Source: Brachionus rotundiformis (Eukaryota > Rotifera > Eurotatoria > Ploima > Brachionidae). From it: DNA of 64,000 nt. Made by a program: the position numbers and the translations under genes. Below the pieces are notes generated by a model, which saw only the letters and a program-made list of their open reading frames with translations, was not told the DNA's origin and searched no databases. Below, in pieces: positions 54,451 to 64,000 of this stretch. The stretch is from contig JAESIW010000020.1 in assembly GCA_016802295.1 (NCBI GenBank), positions 1,998,120 to 2,062,119 on the forward strand, given 5' to 3'. Within the stretch, counting starts at the first letter, position 1. Each line of letters begins with the position of its first letter.

Positions 54451-56526
54451 TTAAACTATTCTGAAAATAGAAACATGAGCTTTTTCAAAAACTTTCTTAA
54501 AAAAATTTATCGAATTTCCCTTTTGGCTAAGTATTAAATGACATGCTCGTATTTTTGTTGTCTTATTTAGACCAGTTTCATGGACAATGGCCGACAAGGC
54601 GCATTCTGGTTTCTCGAGTGGTGCCGATAAGCAATAGTGCTTTTCGATGATCAAATAATTTGCATTAATTTCAAATTTTAAAAATTTATGTAGCTCTTCG
54701 ATAGGTCTGTAGCCATACAAAAATGAATAAATCTTTTTAACCCTTTTTCTTAAATCTGTGTCCTCGTAGTGCGGATGATTGGTTATCGGCCTATTTGTAG
54801 ACAATTTTACGTTGGCCATTAAAGGCATTGAACCAGAAAAAGCATCATTTAAATTTGTATTGTCATTAATCCAGTTCATAGTGGCTTCCATGTCATAATT
54901 GGAGTATTCACCTATGACCAAATGTTGTTGGTTTAAATTCATTAACCCTTGGAAAGACATGGCTGACATCAAACCGAATAAAATTGCATAATTTAGGTTT
55001 TGTTTATTTAAAAGCCTCAGAAAAGCGTTTATAGGATTCACATTTGAGTCCTTATGGGCGATAAAGGATGTAAAAATGCACAAAAAAGGTACCCAAAACA
55101 ACTTAAGTCTCATTATCATGATTGCCATAAAGCTGTAAGCAAATAATTGGAGCATTAAATAGAAAATTATTGCATCATTCGAGCTGATAGATTCTTTTTT
55201 AAAAAGTTTTTTTCCAAATATAAACACATATGATAGAAAATTAACTACTGACATTGGCAAAATAAGAGTTTTTGTTACTTTAACAAATGTGGAAGATTCT
55301 AGAAAATCGAATTCTTTTGCACATGTGTACAAACGAGTGTCAAAAGTGTGTCTTGAAGGATTTATTTTTGATGCTAAAATGTCCCAAATATGAGAATCAT
55401 CTTCCATTGACAGAAAATGATTAACAATTTTTTTAATAGCAGTCATTAAAATAAAAATAATAGATAATCTGAAAAAAACAAAGAACAATAATGACCATAT
55501 ATTTTCTCTACTCATTTTTATAAGTTTTTCAAGTACAATTATTAAAAAAATAGAAACTAACATTGAAAACAAAATTGATGTAAGTAGCATTCGATTTGCA
55601 AACATTAAAACAAAACAAGAAAATAAAGATAAACAAATACTTTGATAAAATTTCAGAAATGTGGAAAATTTAATAAAACCAAGAGAATAGGTGATAAAAA
55701 TGGCCATTGTTTGTGTAGCTAGTGCGAATTGTGCAAATTGCCAAGGAAGAAGATACAACAAGGATGAAATAATTAAAAAAAATTGGCATTTTTTACTTGG
55801 ATTCTTAAGAAAAGAGACCAGAGCCCAAACTTGAAGGAGATGAAATGGAAATGAAAATGACTCTCTTAGAGCCGGAACCCACATAACTCTTGTCGCCTCT
55901 TCGTGATTATAAAAATAACATAAGCATGAAACCATACCGGATAAAATACTTCCGCTATTAATTGACCATGAAAGCCAAAATAGAAAAAACATTAGCAGAC
56001 CATGCAATACAAAAACACTTTTTGAATAAAAATAAATAGGTTCTTCCAGACCCTCGCATGATTCAACTGGCGGTAAATAATCTTCACGATTAACTTTCCA
56101 GCAAAGTTTTGATAATAAATCAAATTTATAAAAAGTATGATATAGACCAGCAATTGCTAACTCTGGATATAAATTAAATCTTTGTAGAGAATTAATCACA
56201 TTTGGATATTCTGTTCGATTATCATTAAGAATTATTTGGTAAAATAGTGTAAGCATGTTTGTATTTATTTGCTTCGTTTGGTCATCTACGACTAGGTTTT
56301 TAAAGTAATAATAATAAAGAGCCGACTCGGTTCGAAATGATAATTCTCGTTCTAAGTTACTTAGATGAGAAAAATGCTTTTGGTTTTCGAAAAGTGTATC
56401 GATATGCTTATAGTGAAAATAAGCGAAGAGTAGCGATAAAAAAAAGCCGATCATGAATACTTTATAGGAATGGTTTGAAGTATCTTCATTGTTGACCAAC
56501 TTTTTTGGTATTTTTAATTTTGACAT
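54451..56526 (-). CDS. DPY19-like protein C-mannosyltransferase
   Basis: Intronless 691-aa multi-pass membrane protein, ATG at 56526. Family landmarks: ERELSFRTESALYYYYFK in the first luminal loop, the QRFNLYPE block, YFYNHEEATRVMWVPALRESFSFP, LLPWQFAQFALATQ, a luminal KINPSRHTFDTRLYTCAKEFDFL loop, MRLKLFWVPFLC, and the C-terminal FSGSMPLMANVKLSTNRPITNHPHYED region. About 10-12 hydrophobic segments are visible. DPY19 enzymes use dolichol-phosphate-mannose to C-mannosylate tryptophans in WxxW motifs in the ER lumen, for example in thrombospondin repeats. Length fits DPY19L1-L4; which paralogue cannot be decided. A complete intronless copy is notable. Confidence 0.93.
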   Translation of the reverse strand: MSKLKIPKKLVNNEDTSNHSYKVFMIGFFLSLLFAYFHYKHIDTLFENQKHFSHLSNLERELSFRTESALYYYYFKNLVVDDQTKQINTNMLTLFYQIILNDNRTEYPNVINSLQRFNLYPELAIAGLYHTFYKFDLLSKLCWKVNREDYLPPVESCEGLEEPIYFYSKSVFVLHGLLMFFLFWLSWSINSGSILSGMVSCLCYFYNHEEATRVMWVPALRESFSFPFHLLQVWALVSFLKNPSKKCQFFLIISSLLYLLPWQFAQFALATQTMAIFITYSLGFIKFSTFLKFYQSICLSLFSCFVLMFANRMLLTSILFSMLVSIFLIIVLEKLIKMSRENIWSLLFFVFFRLSIIFILMTAIKKIVNHFLSMEDDSHIWDILASKINPSRHTFDTRLYTCAKEFDFLESSTFVKVTKTLILPMSVVNFLSYVFIFGKKLFKKESISSNDAIIFYLMLQLFAYSFMAIMIMRLKLFWVPFLCIFTSFIAHKDSNVNPINAFLRLLNKQNLNYAILFGLMSAMSFQGLMNLNQQHLVIGEYSNYDMEATMNWINDNTNLNDAFSGSMPLMANVKLSTNRPITNHPHYEDTDLRKRVKKIYSFLYGYRPIEELHKFLKFEINANYLIIEKHYCLSAPLEKPECALSAIVHETGLNKTTKIRACHLILSQKGNSINFFKKVFEKAHVSIFRIV

Positions 56527-57629
56527 CTTTTTTATGAATAAATTTTAAAAGAAACTCTTAATTAAAATTAATTTAAAAAAAATTTTCAAATTTAAAATTT
56601 TATTTTAATTAAAATTTATGCTCAAAATTTGTTTAATTACTTGTAGAAAAAATAAAAAAAAAATTAAAATTTGTTTTACCAAAAATCAATAGATGATTCA
56701 TTTAATCTTGTGAATTTAGATTTTTCTAGTTATGGGACAAATTTGCATGATTGTTCAAAGCAATATGCTGTTTATTAAGCAAAAAAATCAAAAAATTCTT
56801 CACAACACTTGACTCAAAATTTAAATATACAAAAATAATTAAAATAAAAAGAAATAAATTTTTTTAGAAATTAAAGTATTTTAAAACTTAAATTCAATAA
56901 ATTAAGCAAAAATAAAATGATACTAAAATAAATAAAATATCAGCATAATTCTTAAAAAAAATGATAAGCAGGCAATTTAAAAAAAATTTTACAATTAAAA
57001 TAAATTTAAAAAATTTCCAGATAAGACTCTTTTTAACAAAAAAAGATTTTTATACTAGATAAGATCATACATTTAGTTTAGAACATTAATGTATATTTTG
57101 ACACAAAAAAAACAATTACCAAGACTTGAAATGATGACCGGAAATTTTATTAGAACATCGTCAAAAGAACACTACAAATAATAAACCACAAAAAAATAAC
57201 AATAAAAAAAATGAGTTGGCGCCTAGTTCTTTACCTCAACAAAATTCCAAATTTAAAGCTTTCAAATTCTGTAAATTTTTGAAAATTTTATTTTTAAGTT
57301 TTCTCATTTGTCCAAAGCTTTAATTATTTGGTTTGATTTTAATGAGACAAGGTTACTAATTGAATTCTTAAATTCTAGCTAACTTTGGTTAGAAAATTCC
57401 ATTTCAAATTTTAATTTTAAAATTTTTGAGTTCCAAGAATTGAAGGCTGACACTTAATAAAAATTCATCAAGAAACCATACTTTAAAATATTAATATGTT
57501 CCAATTATAATTTTGATGGTCCAAGATTTTTTTTTTTTAGATATAATGGTTGGAACTTATTTGATAACATCGAAAATTTTTAAACTAGTCAAATTTATTT
57601 GGATATTTTTTCTGTTTTTAAGTCGATTG
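56527..57629. other. Intergenic, AT-rich
   Basis: Upstream side of the DPY19-like gene; nothing recognised. Confidence 0.4.
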
Positions 57630-59070
57630 GCAGATACGGCACCCATCCTCAATCTTAAACGAATGCGCCAAAATGTTGGCTAATCCCTTAACTCACATTT
57701 TTCAGGTCTCACTAATCACAGGTTTTGTTACAGGCAAAAAGAAGAGAGAAAAGTCCTTTGACGCATAACAAAATACCTTTTTAGCATGAATAATAATTTT
57801 TCTTTCGCATAAACAATCCACTATCAAAAAAGGAAATACTGTGATCCATGCATTGACATTTGTTGCCTGCAAAGTACTTCAAATACCAGAATTATGTCAT
57901 TCTTAATAATTAATAACAATTTCCCAAGACCAACAAGGATTTGTCAAAAGAAAAGCTTGAGTTAGCAATCTTTTGGAAACTTAGGACTACGCGACAGAAG
58001 CGATATCCAAAAATAATCCACTAGACGTTCTTTTCTTAGACTTTGCCATAGCTTTCCACATTGTACCACATGCTCGCCTCATACACAAGCTTGACCAATA
58101 TGGTACAAAATCTGCACTTCTAAGCTAAAAACGCTCATTTTTAGTAAACAGAAACCAAAAAATATTATTAAGTGAACACGAATCAGACTGACTACGGGTA
58201 CTAAGCACCGTCCTGTGATATAGCGACATCTTTGTCAATATCACTGGTTTAATTAACTAACTTAACTATGAGCGTTTAAGTTAGAAAGGAGCATAAATAG
58301 CTGCTCCAATACGTCTAACGAGGATATCGGATAGACGGGCCCAAGGGTACTAATGTAAACATTACACGTCCCAAAAGGATCTGTACTGGGTCTTACACTC
58401 TTCATTATCTGCATCAAAGGCTTGAAAACTTTTCACAAAATGTTTGATAATAGCTCCAACACATTCAAACAACCTAAACCAAATCTGAAAGAGACCTCGG
58501 CAATATAACATCAAATGACCTTAAATCACCTTAACAAGTCACCAAAGCCACCAACACTGCTAACATTATACTCAGCTCATTAATGAACCCCTTTACGTCA
58601 AGAGATGGTAAACTTTGATCAAAACTTTAAACACGCTATGCATGCTACGCAAGCTCAGCATATACTCAGAGAGATATTAAACAGCTTGAAAAAGTACAAC
58701 AAGTGCAAAAGAAATCATTCATGAGCTTAGTAATTTACCATAGGAAAATCGGTGGTTGCCATATTAAAAATAAGACGTAGTCGAGAAGACAATTCAAAAT
58801 TACAAATCACATCAAATTAAGAGCACTTAATCTGGTAAAAAAAGCCACGTGGAGATCACAGAAGCCAATTACGACATGAAATAGTTAGGTTTTGTAACAT
58901 AAGATATAACTTTATCAATAACAGGATTGCAAACATCTGCGACTGCCTATCAAATAGTGTCATAAACTCATCTACAGTGAACTCACTTAAGATAAGACTC
59001 GATAAGTATTTCGACTCCGCTACAGGTCGTCATCTTCAGGTGACGCGTTCTGCTGCGGTTATTTACTACA
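57630..59070 (+). mobile_element. Highly decayed LINE remnant
   Basis: Shifted frames on the plus strand recover LINE reverse-transcriptase landmarks in order: LANPLTHIFQVSLITGFVTG (57675-57735), STIKKGNTVIHALTFVACKV (57820-57875), QQGFVKRKA (about 57930), PLDVLFLDFAIAFHIVPHARL (58020-58080), VPKGSVLGLTLFIICIKGL (58365-58425) and the C-terminal FINNRIANICD...NSLKIRLDKYFDSATGRHLQ (58910-59040). Many stops and frame changes make it inactive. It is older than the LINE at 1452-2782. A structured insert interrupts it at about 58213-58344. The host-encoded regions nearby do not overlap it. Confidence 0.75.
58213..58344. other. Compact insert with four consecutive hairpins (structured RNA or SINE?)
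   Basis: The insert splits the LINE codons VLSTV|PKGS. It is bordered by GGGTACTAA on both sides (58197-58205 and 58345-58353). Four perfect stems follow one another: 58215-58244 (GTGATAT/ATATCAC, with inner GACA/TGTC), 58257-58284 (CTAACTTAA/TTAAGTTAG), 58288-58307 (GGAGCA/TGCTCC) and 58313-58336 (GTCTA/TAGAC, with inner CGA/TCG). The insert is richer in G+C than its surroundings. It matches no tRNA, 5S or spliceosomal snRNA that I know. It looks like a retroposed copy of a structured small RNA or a novel short element. Confidence 0.5.
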
Positions 59071-59572
59071 AAAAAATTGTCAATTAAATTTTTTTATCAT
59101 TAAGTGACTGTTTAAAAGTATTAGCAATTAGATAAAATTGATAGCCATTTTGAGTATTTTTTTATTTCTGTTGTAAAAATTTAGTCAAATATTTAATCTA
59201 AAATAAATTAAATTCAAAAAAATTTTTAATTGATCATGAAAAAAACATTTTTATTTATAATTTGAAGATATATAGTAATATCATAGAGTTAAAATATTTG
59301 ATGTCTTAACCCTGAAAAATTTGAAAAAAATTTACCTAGATATAATGTAAATGAGTTGAAATTTAAATTAATGATAAAGAAAAATTCTTCACAAGCAAAT
59401 TTAGGCTTTTAGTTTTATTCTTATTTAAAAAAAAATAATATCAAATCACGTTTTAAAAAACTTGCTAGACAGATTATTTAATATTTAGAATTATGTATTA
59501 TACAATGATTTATTTTCTAAAAAATGGTTATCGAGTATAAAAGCCGGCTAACATAGTAAAAATATTTTAAAA
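59071..59572. other. Intergenic, upstream of LRR gene
   Basis: AT-rich; nothing recognised. Confidence 0.4.
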
Positions 59573-60944
59573 ATGCTAGAAATTGAAATTATAAGTTATT
59601 TTGAAGAATTGAAAAATGAAATAGATATTAAATGTGAGCAATTTATGTTATCCAAAAATTTAACTCAAAATCAAAAAGAATATTTGATTCGGCAAAGAGA
59701 GACTTTTCTATTTCATGTTGACGATTGTCTCAGAAAATGCATTGAAAAATATAAAGCAAACATTTGCTCTCCAAATACAATGGTAAATCAAGATGAGTAT
59801 TCCAATTTTGCAAAGTTTTGTTTTATACTTCCAGATAAAAATGCAGAAAAATTATGTTTAGGACAATTAATAATTACAAATTATTATATTACAGACAATG
59901 TAAAAAATAATCTCAAGTGAGTTTCATAATAAATTTTTGTTTCTAATCTAATTTTTTTAACTTAATTTTAAAGGTTCAAATGCTACAACCAACTTTACAA
60001 TTGCATAGAACTCACCTCCAAGGTAAGCTTACTATAAATAATTATATGGAATAATTTAATTTTTGATAAAAATTTTTATCCTTAAGGAATTGATTATAGA
60101 AAACTTGCTTTATGATCTGATCAGGTCAAATCTAAACAATTGTCATGTAATCGATGTATCTAAAAGAGATAGAAATTTATTGAATAAATTTAGTTTAGAA
60201 TTTAGTCTAAATAGAGAATTTTCAATAAGTGATTTTGAAATAATTGACAAAATGATCGACAAGACTATTTTAAAATCGTGTGTATTACGACTTCAAAATT
60301 CATTATTCATCAGTAAAAAAGTATTAACAATATTTGAGCATGTACAAAGTCTCGAAATTTATTTGAATAGTTCGAATAATTATGACAAAAATTTATTTGA
60401 AAATTTCAAAAATCTCCGAAGCTTAACTATCTATGATTTAAATGATACAGAATTGCATGATGATTTATTTACGGGTTTATCAAGTCTAAGATATTTAAAA
60501 ATCCAGAGCAATTTTATAAAAAAAATTGATCGTTTTTGTTTCAAAGATTTGAAAAATTTAAAAAGCCTCATCTTAGATACAAACAATTTATCTCAAATTG
60601 AAAAGTCAAATTTTCAAGGTCTTTATAAATTAGTTAATCTAGACATTAATTTTGGCACTATGGAAAATGTGCCATCTGACGTTTTTGAGTATATTTCAAA
60701 TATAAAAAGCCTTAAATTGAATGTTAAATGTTTGAATCGAGTGGATTTTTTAAATGATCTAAAGAATATAAAATTTTTAAATATATGTGGTTTTGAAAAA
60801 GAATTGTATAAACTAAATACACAACATTCCATGGAAAATATAAAGAATTCGAATAACCGTATTGATAATAATTTTTATTCAAGTCAGTTTATTAAAAAAA
60901 ATTTTATGCAAAAAAATAAAATTTTGGAAAATGGCAATGATTAG
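59573..60944 (+). CDS. Leucine-rich-repeat protein with helical N-terminal module
   Basis: Three exons (59573-59916, 59974-60022, 60087-60944) with 57- and 64-nt introns encode 416 aa. The first 60 residues are helical (EIISYFEELKNEIDIKCEQF, then ETFLFHVDDCLRKCIEKYK). A middle region with CYNQLYNCIEL precedes about six leucine-rich repeats (LRSLTIYDLNDTELHDDLF, LRYLKIQSNFIKKIDRFCF, LKSLILDTNNLSQIEKSNF, LVNLDINFGTMENVPSDVF, IKSLKLNVKCLNRVDFL) of the roughly 24-residue kind seen in animal extracellular LRR proteins. There is no signal peptide and no TM segment, so it is probably cytosolic. The N-terminal module resembles that of the WD40 protein at 33325-34614. No orthologue named. Confidence 0.8.
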
Positions 60945-61350
60945 GAACTAAAATTTTAATAGACAAAACTTTGTATAATTAAGAATATATTTTTAGGAAA
61001 TAATTTTTTTGTTATCTTGATATTGTTATTTTTCAAAATAATTTTTAATAAATATTCGAAATTTATTTTATTTATCAAAGAAAAATGTTTTATTAATATC
61101 CATAGATATTTGCTCAGTTTTCAACTCCGACTGTTCCGGGTCACAGTGACCCGGAATAGTTTTAATTTAAAAAAAAAAATCAATTTTAAAATTTAAACTT
61201 GAGACCTATTGTCAATGACAGGAGTAAAATCCATCATGTGCAATAACAGTAAATCTTTTTCAATGTAATTTAAAAAAAAAATTAGGCTCGAAGATAAAGA
61301 TTTCCTTTATTTTTGTGTAAGAAAAGGCTAATTATGAACTTTACTTTATT
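60945..61350. other. Intergenic with GC-rich palindrome
   Basis: AT-rich 3' flank of the LRR gene, containing the palindrome at 61134-61156. No ORF. Confidence 0.4.
61134..61156. repeat. 23-bp perfect GC-rich palindrome
   Basis: TTCCGGGTCAC and GTGACCCGGAA flank a single A. It stands out in AT-rich DNA and could form a strong hairpin or be a binding site. Confidence 0.8.
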
Positions 61351-61823
61351 TCTGTATTGTACTTTATTCTTATTCAGGCATGATTCAACCACTTTTATGT
61401 ACTTTATGCACTTTATGCCATACAAGTCATTGGAAAATCTTATCAACAATGTAAGACTTTATTGTACTTTATCCTTATTCAGGCATGATTCATAAATAAA
61501 TAATAATAAATAAAACAAGTATTTAAAAAAAAAGATTTTTAAAATAATGAAAATAATTCAAAAAACAAAATATAAAACTCTCAACAGGAAATAACCCCTA
61601 TACCCTAAACCTCGTTAACCTCTTTGCTTGTTAAAACTAATGGTTTTTTTTATGGTTTCATTTCTTCAACAGAGTGAATGACAAAGTTAAAATCAAATTC
61701 TCGAACTTATTAAAGGACAATACAATTTATCATATAACCAATTTTATTACATTGATTTATATTACATAAAGTACATAAAAGTCAGCAGTCAGGACTAAAT
61801 ATGCATAAAGGACAATACAGTAT
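61351..61823. mobile_element. Inverted-repeat element, ~470 bp
   Basis: The left arm (61351-61408) with TGTATTGTACTTTATTC, GACT/ATTCA spacer and ACTTTTATGTACTTTATG pairs with the reverse complement of the right arm (61763-61823: CTGTATTGTCCTTTATGCA, then ACTTTTATGTACTTTATG). In addition TTATTCAGGCATGATTCA occurs twice, at about 61370 and 61474. No ORF. A MITE with complex ends is the likely reading. Confidence 0.5.
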
Positions 61824-62231
61824 AAATGCATAAAATATATCATGAAGTTTATTTTTTTGAAATGAAGTATTCAATTTTAATATACTAGATTTTTAGGATT
61901 TCATTGTCAATAGATGAAACTTGAAAGATTTTCTGACTTATTGAAATATCGGAAATGGTCGTAATACAAATCTGTCAAAGTCTGGTCCTAAGAAATAATA
62001 TATATAAAAATAGAACCGGCTCAAGGTAGAACCATCTTAGTTTGAGGATTGATGATATATTAGAATAACCAAACTTTAAATTGATTAATTGTAAAAATAT
62101 CTTAATCTACTTAAAAATCTAATAAAAGAATGCAACTCTACTGAATTTAACATAAGTTATTGTCTAGGCTATTTTTGAAATTGCTTATTGATTCTGAATT
62201 AACTATGTACCGAGGTAGACTATTCCAAATA

Positions 62232-62796
62232 CAGTCTTCTCTCGATAATCCAACCCTCGAAATTCCAGAATTCTCTAACCAATTTTCGATTTCCCTCTAC
62301 TAAGGTAATAAATTTATAAGTAAAATTATTTCTAGTAATTTAAGAATTCTGACATAAATTTTTCAAAATTTTTCACTGATCAAACAAAACACAAAACAAA
62401 TTTTTTTCTTTTGTGCTAAAGTAGAAAAAAAGGATTTATTTTTACAGTTCATATTAATTTATGATAAAGGTTAGCTTTTTAAAAGCAAATTATGGATGAA
62501 TTATGGGAAGAAGTTATCAGAAGACTCTGGATACTAAAAGATAAGATATTCAATTTCATAAGCAAAATCCTAATTTCAACCAACAACATGTAGCATTACA
62601 TTTTAGTAAAAAATATGAAGTTAAAATAGGGAGGATGACAATAATCGAAAAAAGATTAAAAAAAAAATTTTTCCCATGGAAATCTACATAATGTCTAATC
62701 TTAGCGTTTATCAAGTGCTAGATTTCCATTAATTGAAATTTGTTGATAAATTGTAAATAAAATATTATTATGAGTCGTATTAAAGAGGATAGACTG
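62232..62796 (+). mobile_element. pogo/Tigger-type transposon relic
   Basis: The ends are CAGTCTTCTCTCGATAATCC at the left and CAGTCTATCCTCTTTAATAC as reverse complement at the right, typical of pogo/Tigger inverted repeats; TA precedes the left end and CA (a mutated TA) follows the right end. At about 62551-62660 the plus strand reads QFHKQNPNFNQQHVALHFSK and KYEVKIGRMTIIEKRLK, matching the CENP-B/pogo N-terminal helix-turn-helix. The DDE domain is deleted. Confidence 0.65.
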
Positions 62797-63215
62797 CATT
62801 GGCTACTAGGTATGATAAAAAGTGAAACCTTTTCATGTAGTTTTTGATTTTATCTCAACAATGCATTTATCTTGGCTTCTTAAATTGGCTACGAGACAAT
62901 TTTATAGAGTACAAAGGCTGTCTGTTCCAGATATTGGCTAATAGATTTATCTATAAGCGAAAAATTTTATACCAAACTAAGTGAGTCCAACCAGTGCTGT
63001 GTAAAGAATTCTATGCTTCCTGAACATTTTAGTTTTCAAGAAGATTGGCTTTTGGCTGTTAATTCTGTAAATTCTCTGAAATGATCCATTTGATCAAAAT
63101 ATAAATTTAAAAACTGAATTAAAAAATTGTTAAGTTATTTCCATAAAGCATTATTATTTATTCAATAAATTAAAAATTTAAGTGTAATTAAAAATTAATT
63201 TTAAATATTTCTAAA
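62797..63215. other. Intergenic, upstream of METTL25-like gene
   Basis: Nothing recognised. Confidence 0.4.
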
Positions 63216-64000
63216 ATGAGCTCATTAGAAACTTTAAAAATAATTTTGAATGAATTGATAGATTTTATTGAAGAATACCGCGGTCTTTTGGACACAAACC
63301 ATGTTCAATTTTTGGTTGATAAACATTGGTACACTGATTCAGTTTTAAGCGACAATTTAAGAAATGATCTGGAAAAATTTCTAGATAGTCAACACTCAAC
63401 TTCTGCTAATTTGATAAAATACTTCTTTTTCTCTGAGCGCAATAGCCTTTATCCTTCACTAAACTCACTTTTCGATAGAGTAGAATATTTCTTTAAAAGA
63501 TGGAACACAGAGGTATGCACTGAAAAAGATAATCTCCTCAAAACAGATAAATACGAACTAATTGATTTCAAAAAAGCAATTGACGAAAATTTTGCCAAAA
63601 TCCAAAAACAAAATAGATTTATGAATTTAAAAAAACAATATGAGGTGGACAATATGTCAAAATTTGTTGGCACCTTGTGCCGAAAACACGAAATTTTCAC
63701 CATAGTTGATATTGGAAGTGGACGAGCCTACCTTAGTTCTCAACTAAGCTCATCATTGTTTGATAATAAGTTTAATGTAATTGCCATTGATTCATCCCAA
63801 AGCAATGTTGAGTCATCTTTGAAAAGAGTTGATATTATGAAAAGAAAAACAATAGTCTTTAATGAAAATAATCAAGAAATTGGAAATTTTAAAACTTTTA
63901 GCCAATTTATCCAGTCTAGTACACAGTTACATGAATTAGTGCTACACAACACCCAAAATAAGATAGAAAATGAAAATTATGCTCTCATTGGACTTCACAG
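63216..64000 (+). CDS. METTL25/METTL25B-like methyltransferase, 5' part
   Basis: ATG at 63216; about 261 codons are open to the right window edge, so the gene is truncated by the window. The N-terminal 140 residues contain HWYTDSVLSDNL and FFFSERNSLYPSLNSLF, typical of the METTL25 family. MNLKKQYEVDNMSKFVGTLC then leads into the SAM-binding motif TIVDIGSGRAYLSSQL (about 162-177) and NVIAIDSSQSNV. The last residues YALIGLH match the start of the IGLHTCGDL motif of METTL25/RRNAD1. Family members are predicted Rossmann methyltransferases; C12orf26/METTL25 and METTL25B cannot be separated from this part. No intron in the visible portion. Confidence 0.85.
   Translation, partial: MSSLETLKIILNELIDFIEEYRGLLDTNHVQFLVDKHWYTDSVLSDNLRNDLEKFLDSQHSTSANLIKYFFFSERNSLYPSLNSLFDRVEYFFKRWNTEVCTEKDNLLKTDKYELIDFKKAIDENFAKIQKQNRFMNLKKQYEVDNMSKFVGTLCRKHEIFTIVDIGSGRAYLSSQLSSSLFDNKFNVIAIDSSQSNVESSLKRVDIMKRKTIVFNENNQEIGNFKTFSQFIQSSTQLHELVLHNTQNKIENENYALIGLH

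Noticed and set aside
58213..58344. Hammerhead ribozyme as explanation of the four-hairpin insert
   Set aside because: No CTGATGA and GAAA core on either strand.
63449..63703. Minus-strand 84-codon ORF
   Set aside because: Antisense of the METTL25-like coding sequence.
1..64000. CRISPR arrays, bacterial operons or prophage
   Set aside because: No spaced direct repeats of that kind; spliceosomal introns and animal genes throughout show this is eukaryotic nuclear DNA.

Overview
The window is very AT-rich animal nuclear DNA. Its protein-coding genes are clearly metazoan and many introns are about 50 nt with GT-AG ends. There are numerous decayed non-LTR retrotransposons and short inverted-repeat elements, plus lineage-specific WD40 and LRR proteins, transmembrane FkbM methyltransferases and a decayed M6-like metalloprotease. 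This combination is most consistent with a monogonont rotifer (Brachionus-like). The organism assignment is inference from style and gene content; no marker gene proves it.

Layout. 1-700: 5' part of a TRMT10C/MRPP1-like mitochondrial tRNA methyltransferase gene (minus strand, runs off the left edge). 700-3,550: a 5'-truncated, frameshifted LINE sitting inside an older dispersed repeat, followed by an inverted-repeat element. 4,000-6,700: DAD1 (oligosaccharyltransferase subunit), two small Pro/Gln-rich genes of unknown function and a two-TM protein. 7,400-9,400: decayed repeats. 9,686-12,133: a CABIT-domain (GAREM/THEMIS-like) gene with a 711-nt intron. 12,134-19,204: a 7-kb gene desert leading to an LMO4-type LIM-only gene with a polyglutamine tail. 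22,000-26,500: a secretory cyclophilin, an initiator tRNA-Met, then SYF2 and NSRP1, two splicing-factor genes 147 nt apart on one strand.

27,000-38,700 is the accessory part. It holds two tandem FkbM methyltransferase paralogues and an orphan third copy of their upstream region. Two hAT-type non-autonomous elements each have a perfect 8-bp target duplication. There is a MULE transposase relic with a SWIM finger, a seven-blade WD40 gene, a TTAA-flanked inverted-repeat element and a decayed M6-like metalloprotease. 39,400-41,700 holds weakly supported multi-exon genes, including a duplicated 55-nt first exon. 43,463-45,064 is an intronless coiled-coil protein with a lamin-tail domain. TADA1 (SAGA subunit, five exons) and an intronless DPY19-like C-mannosyltransferase follow. 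57,600-59,060 is a second, badly decayed LINE interrupted by a compact insert that folds into four consecutive hairpins. The right end holds an LRR gene, a GC-rich 23-bp palindrome, an inverted-repeat element, a pogo/Tigger-type relic and the 5' part of a METTL25-like methyltransferase gene.

The genes do not form one pathway. Themes are ER/secretory processing (DAD1, cyclophilin, DPY19), splicing (SYF2, NSRP1, and a small exon with a U2AF-ligand-like motif) and chromatin/transcription (LMO4, TADA1). Strongest novelty candidates: the four-hairpin insert at 58,215-58,336, the hAT element pair, the N-terminal module shared by the WD40 and LRR proteins, and the metalloprotease relic.
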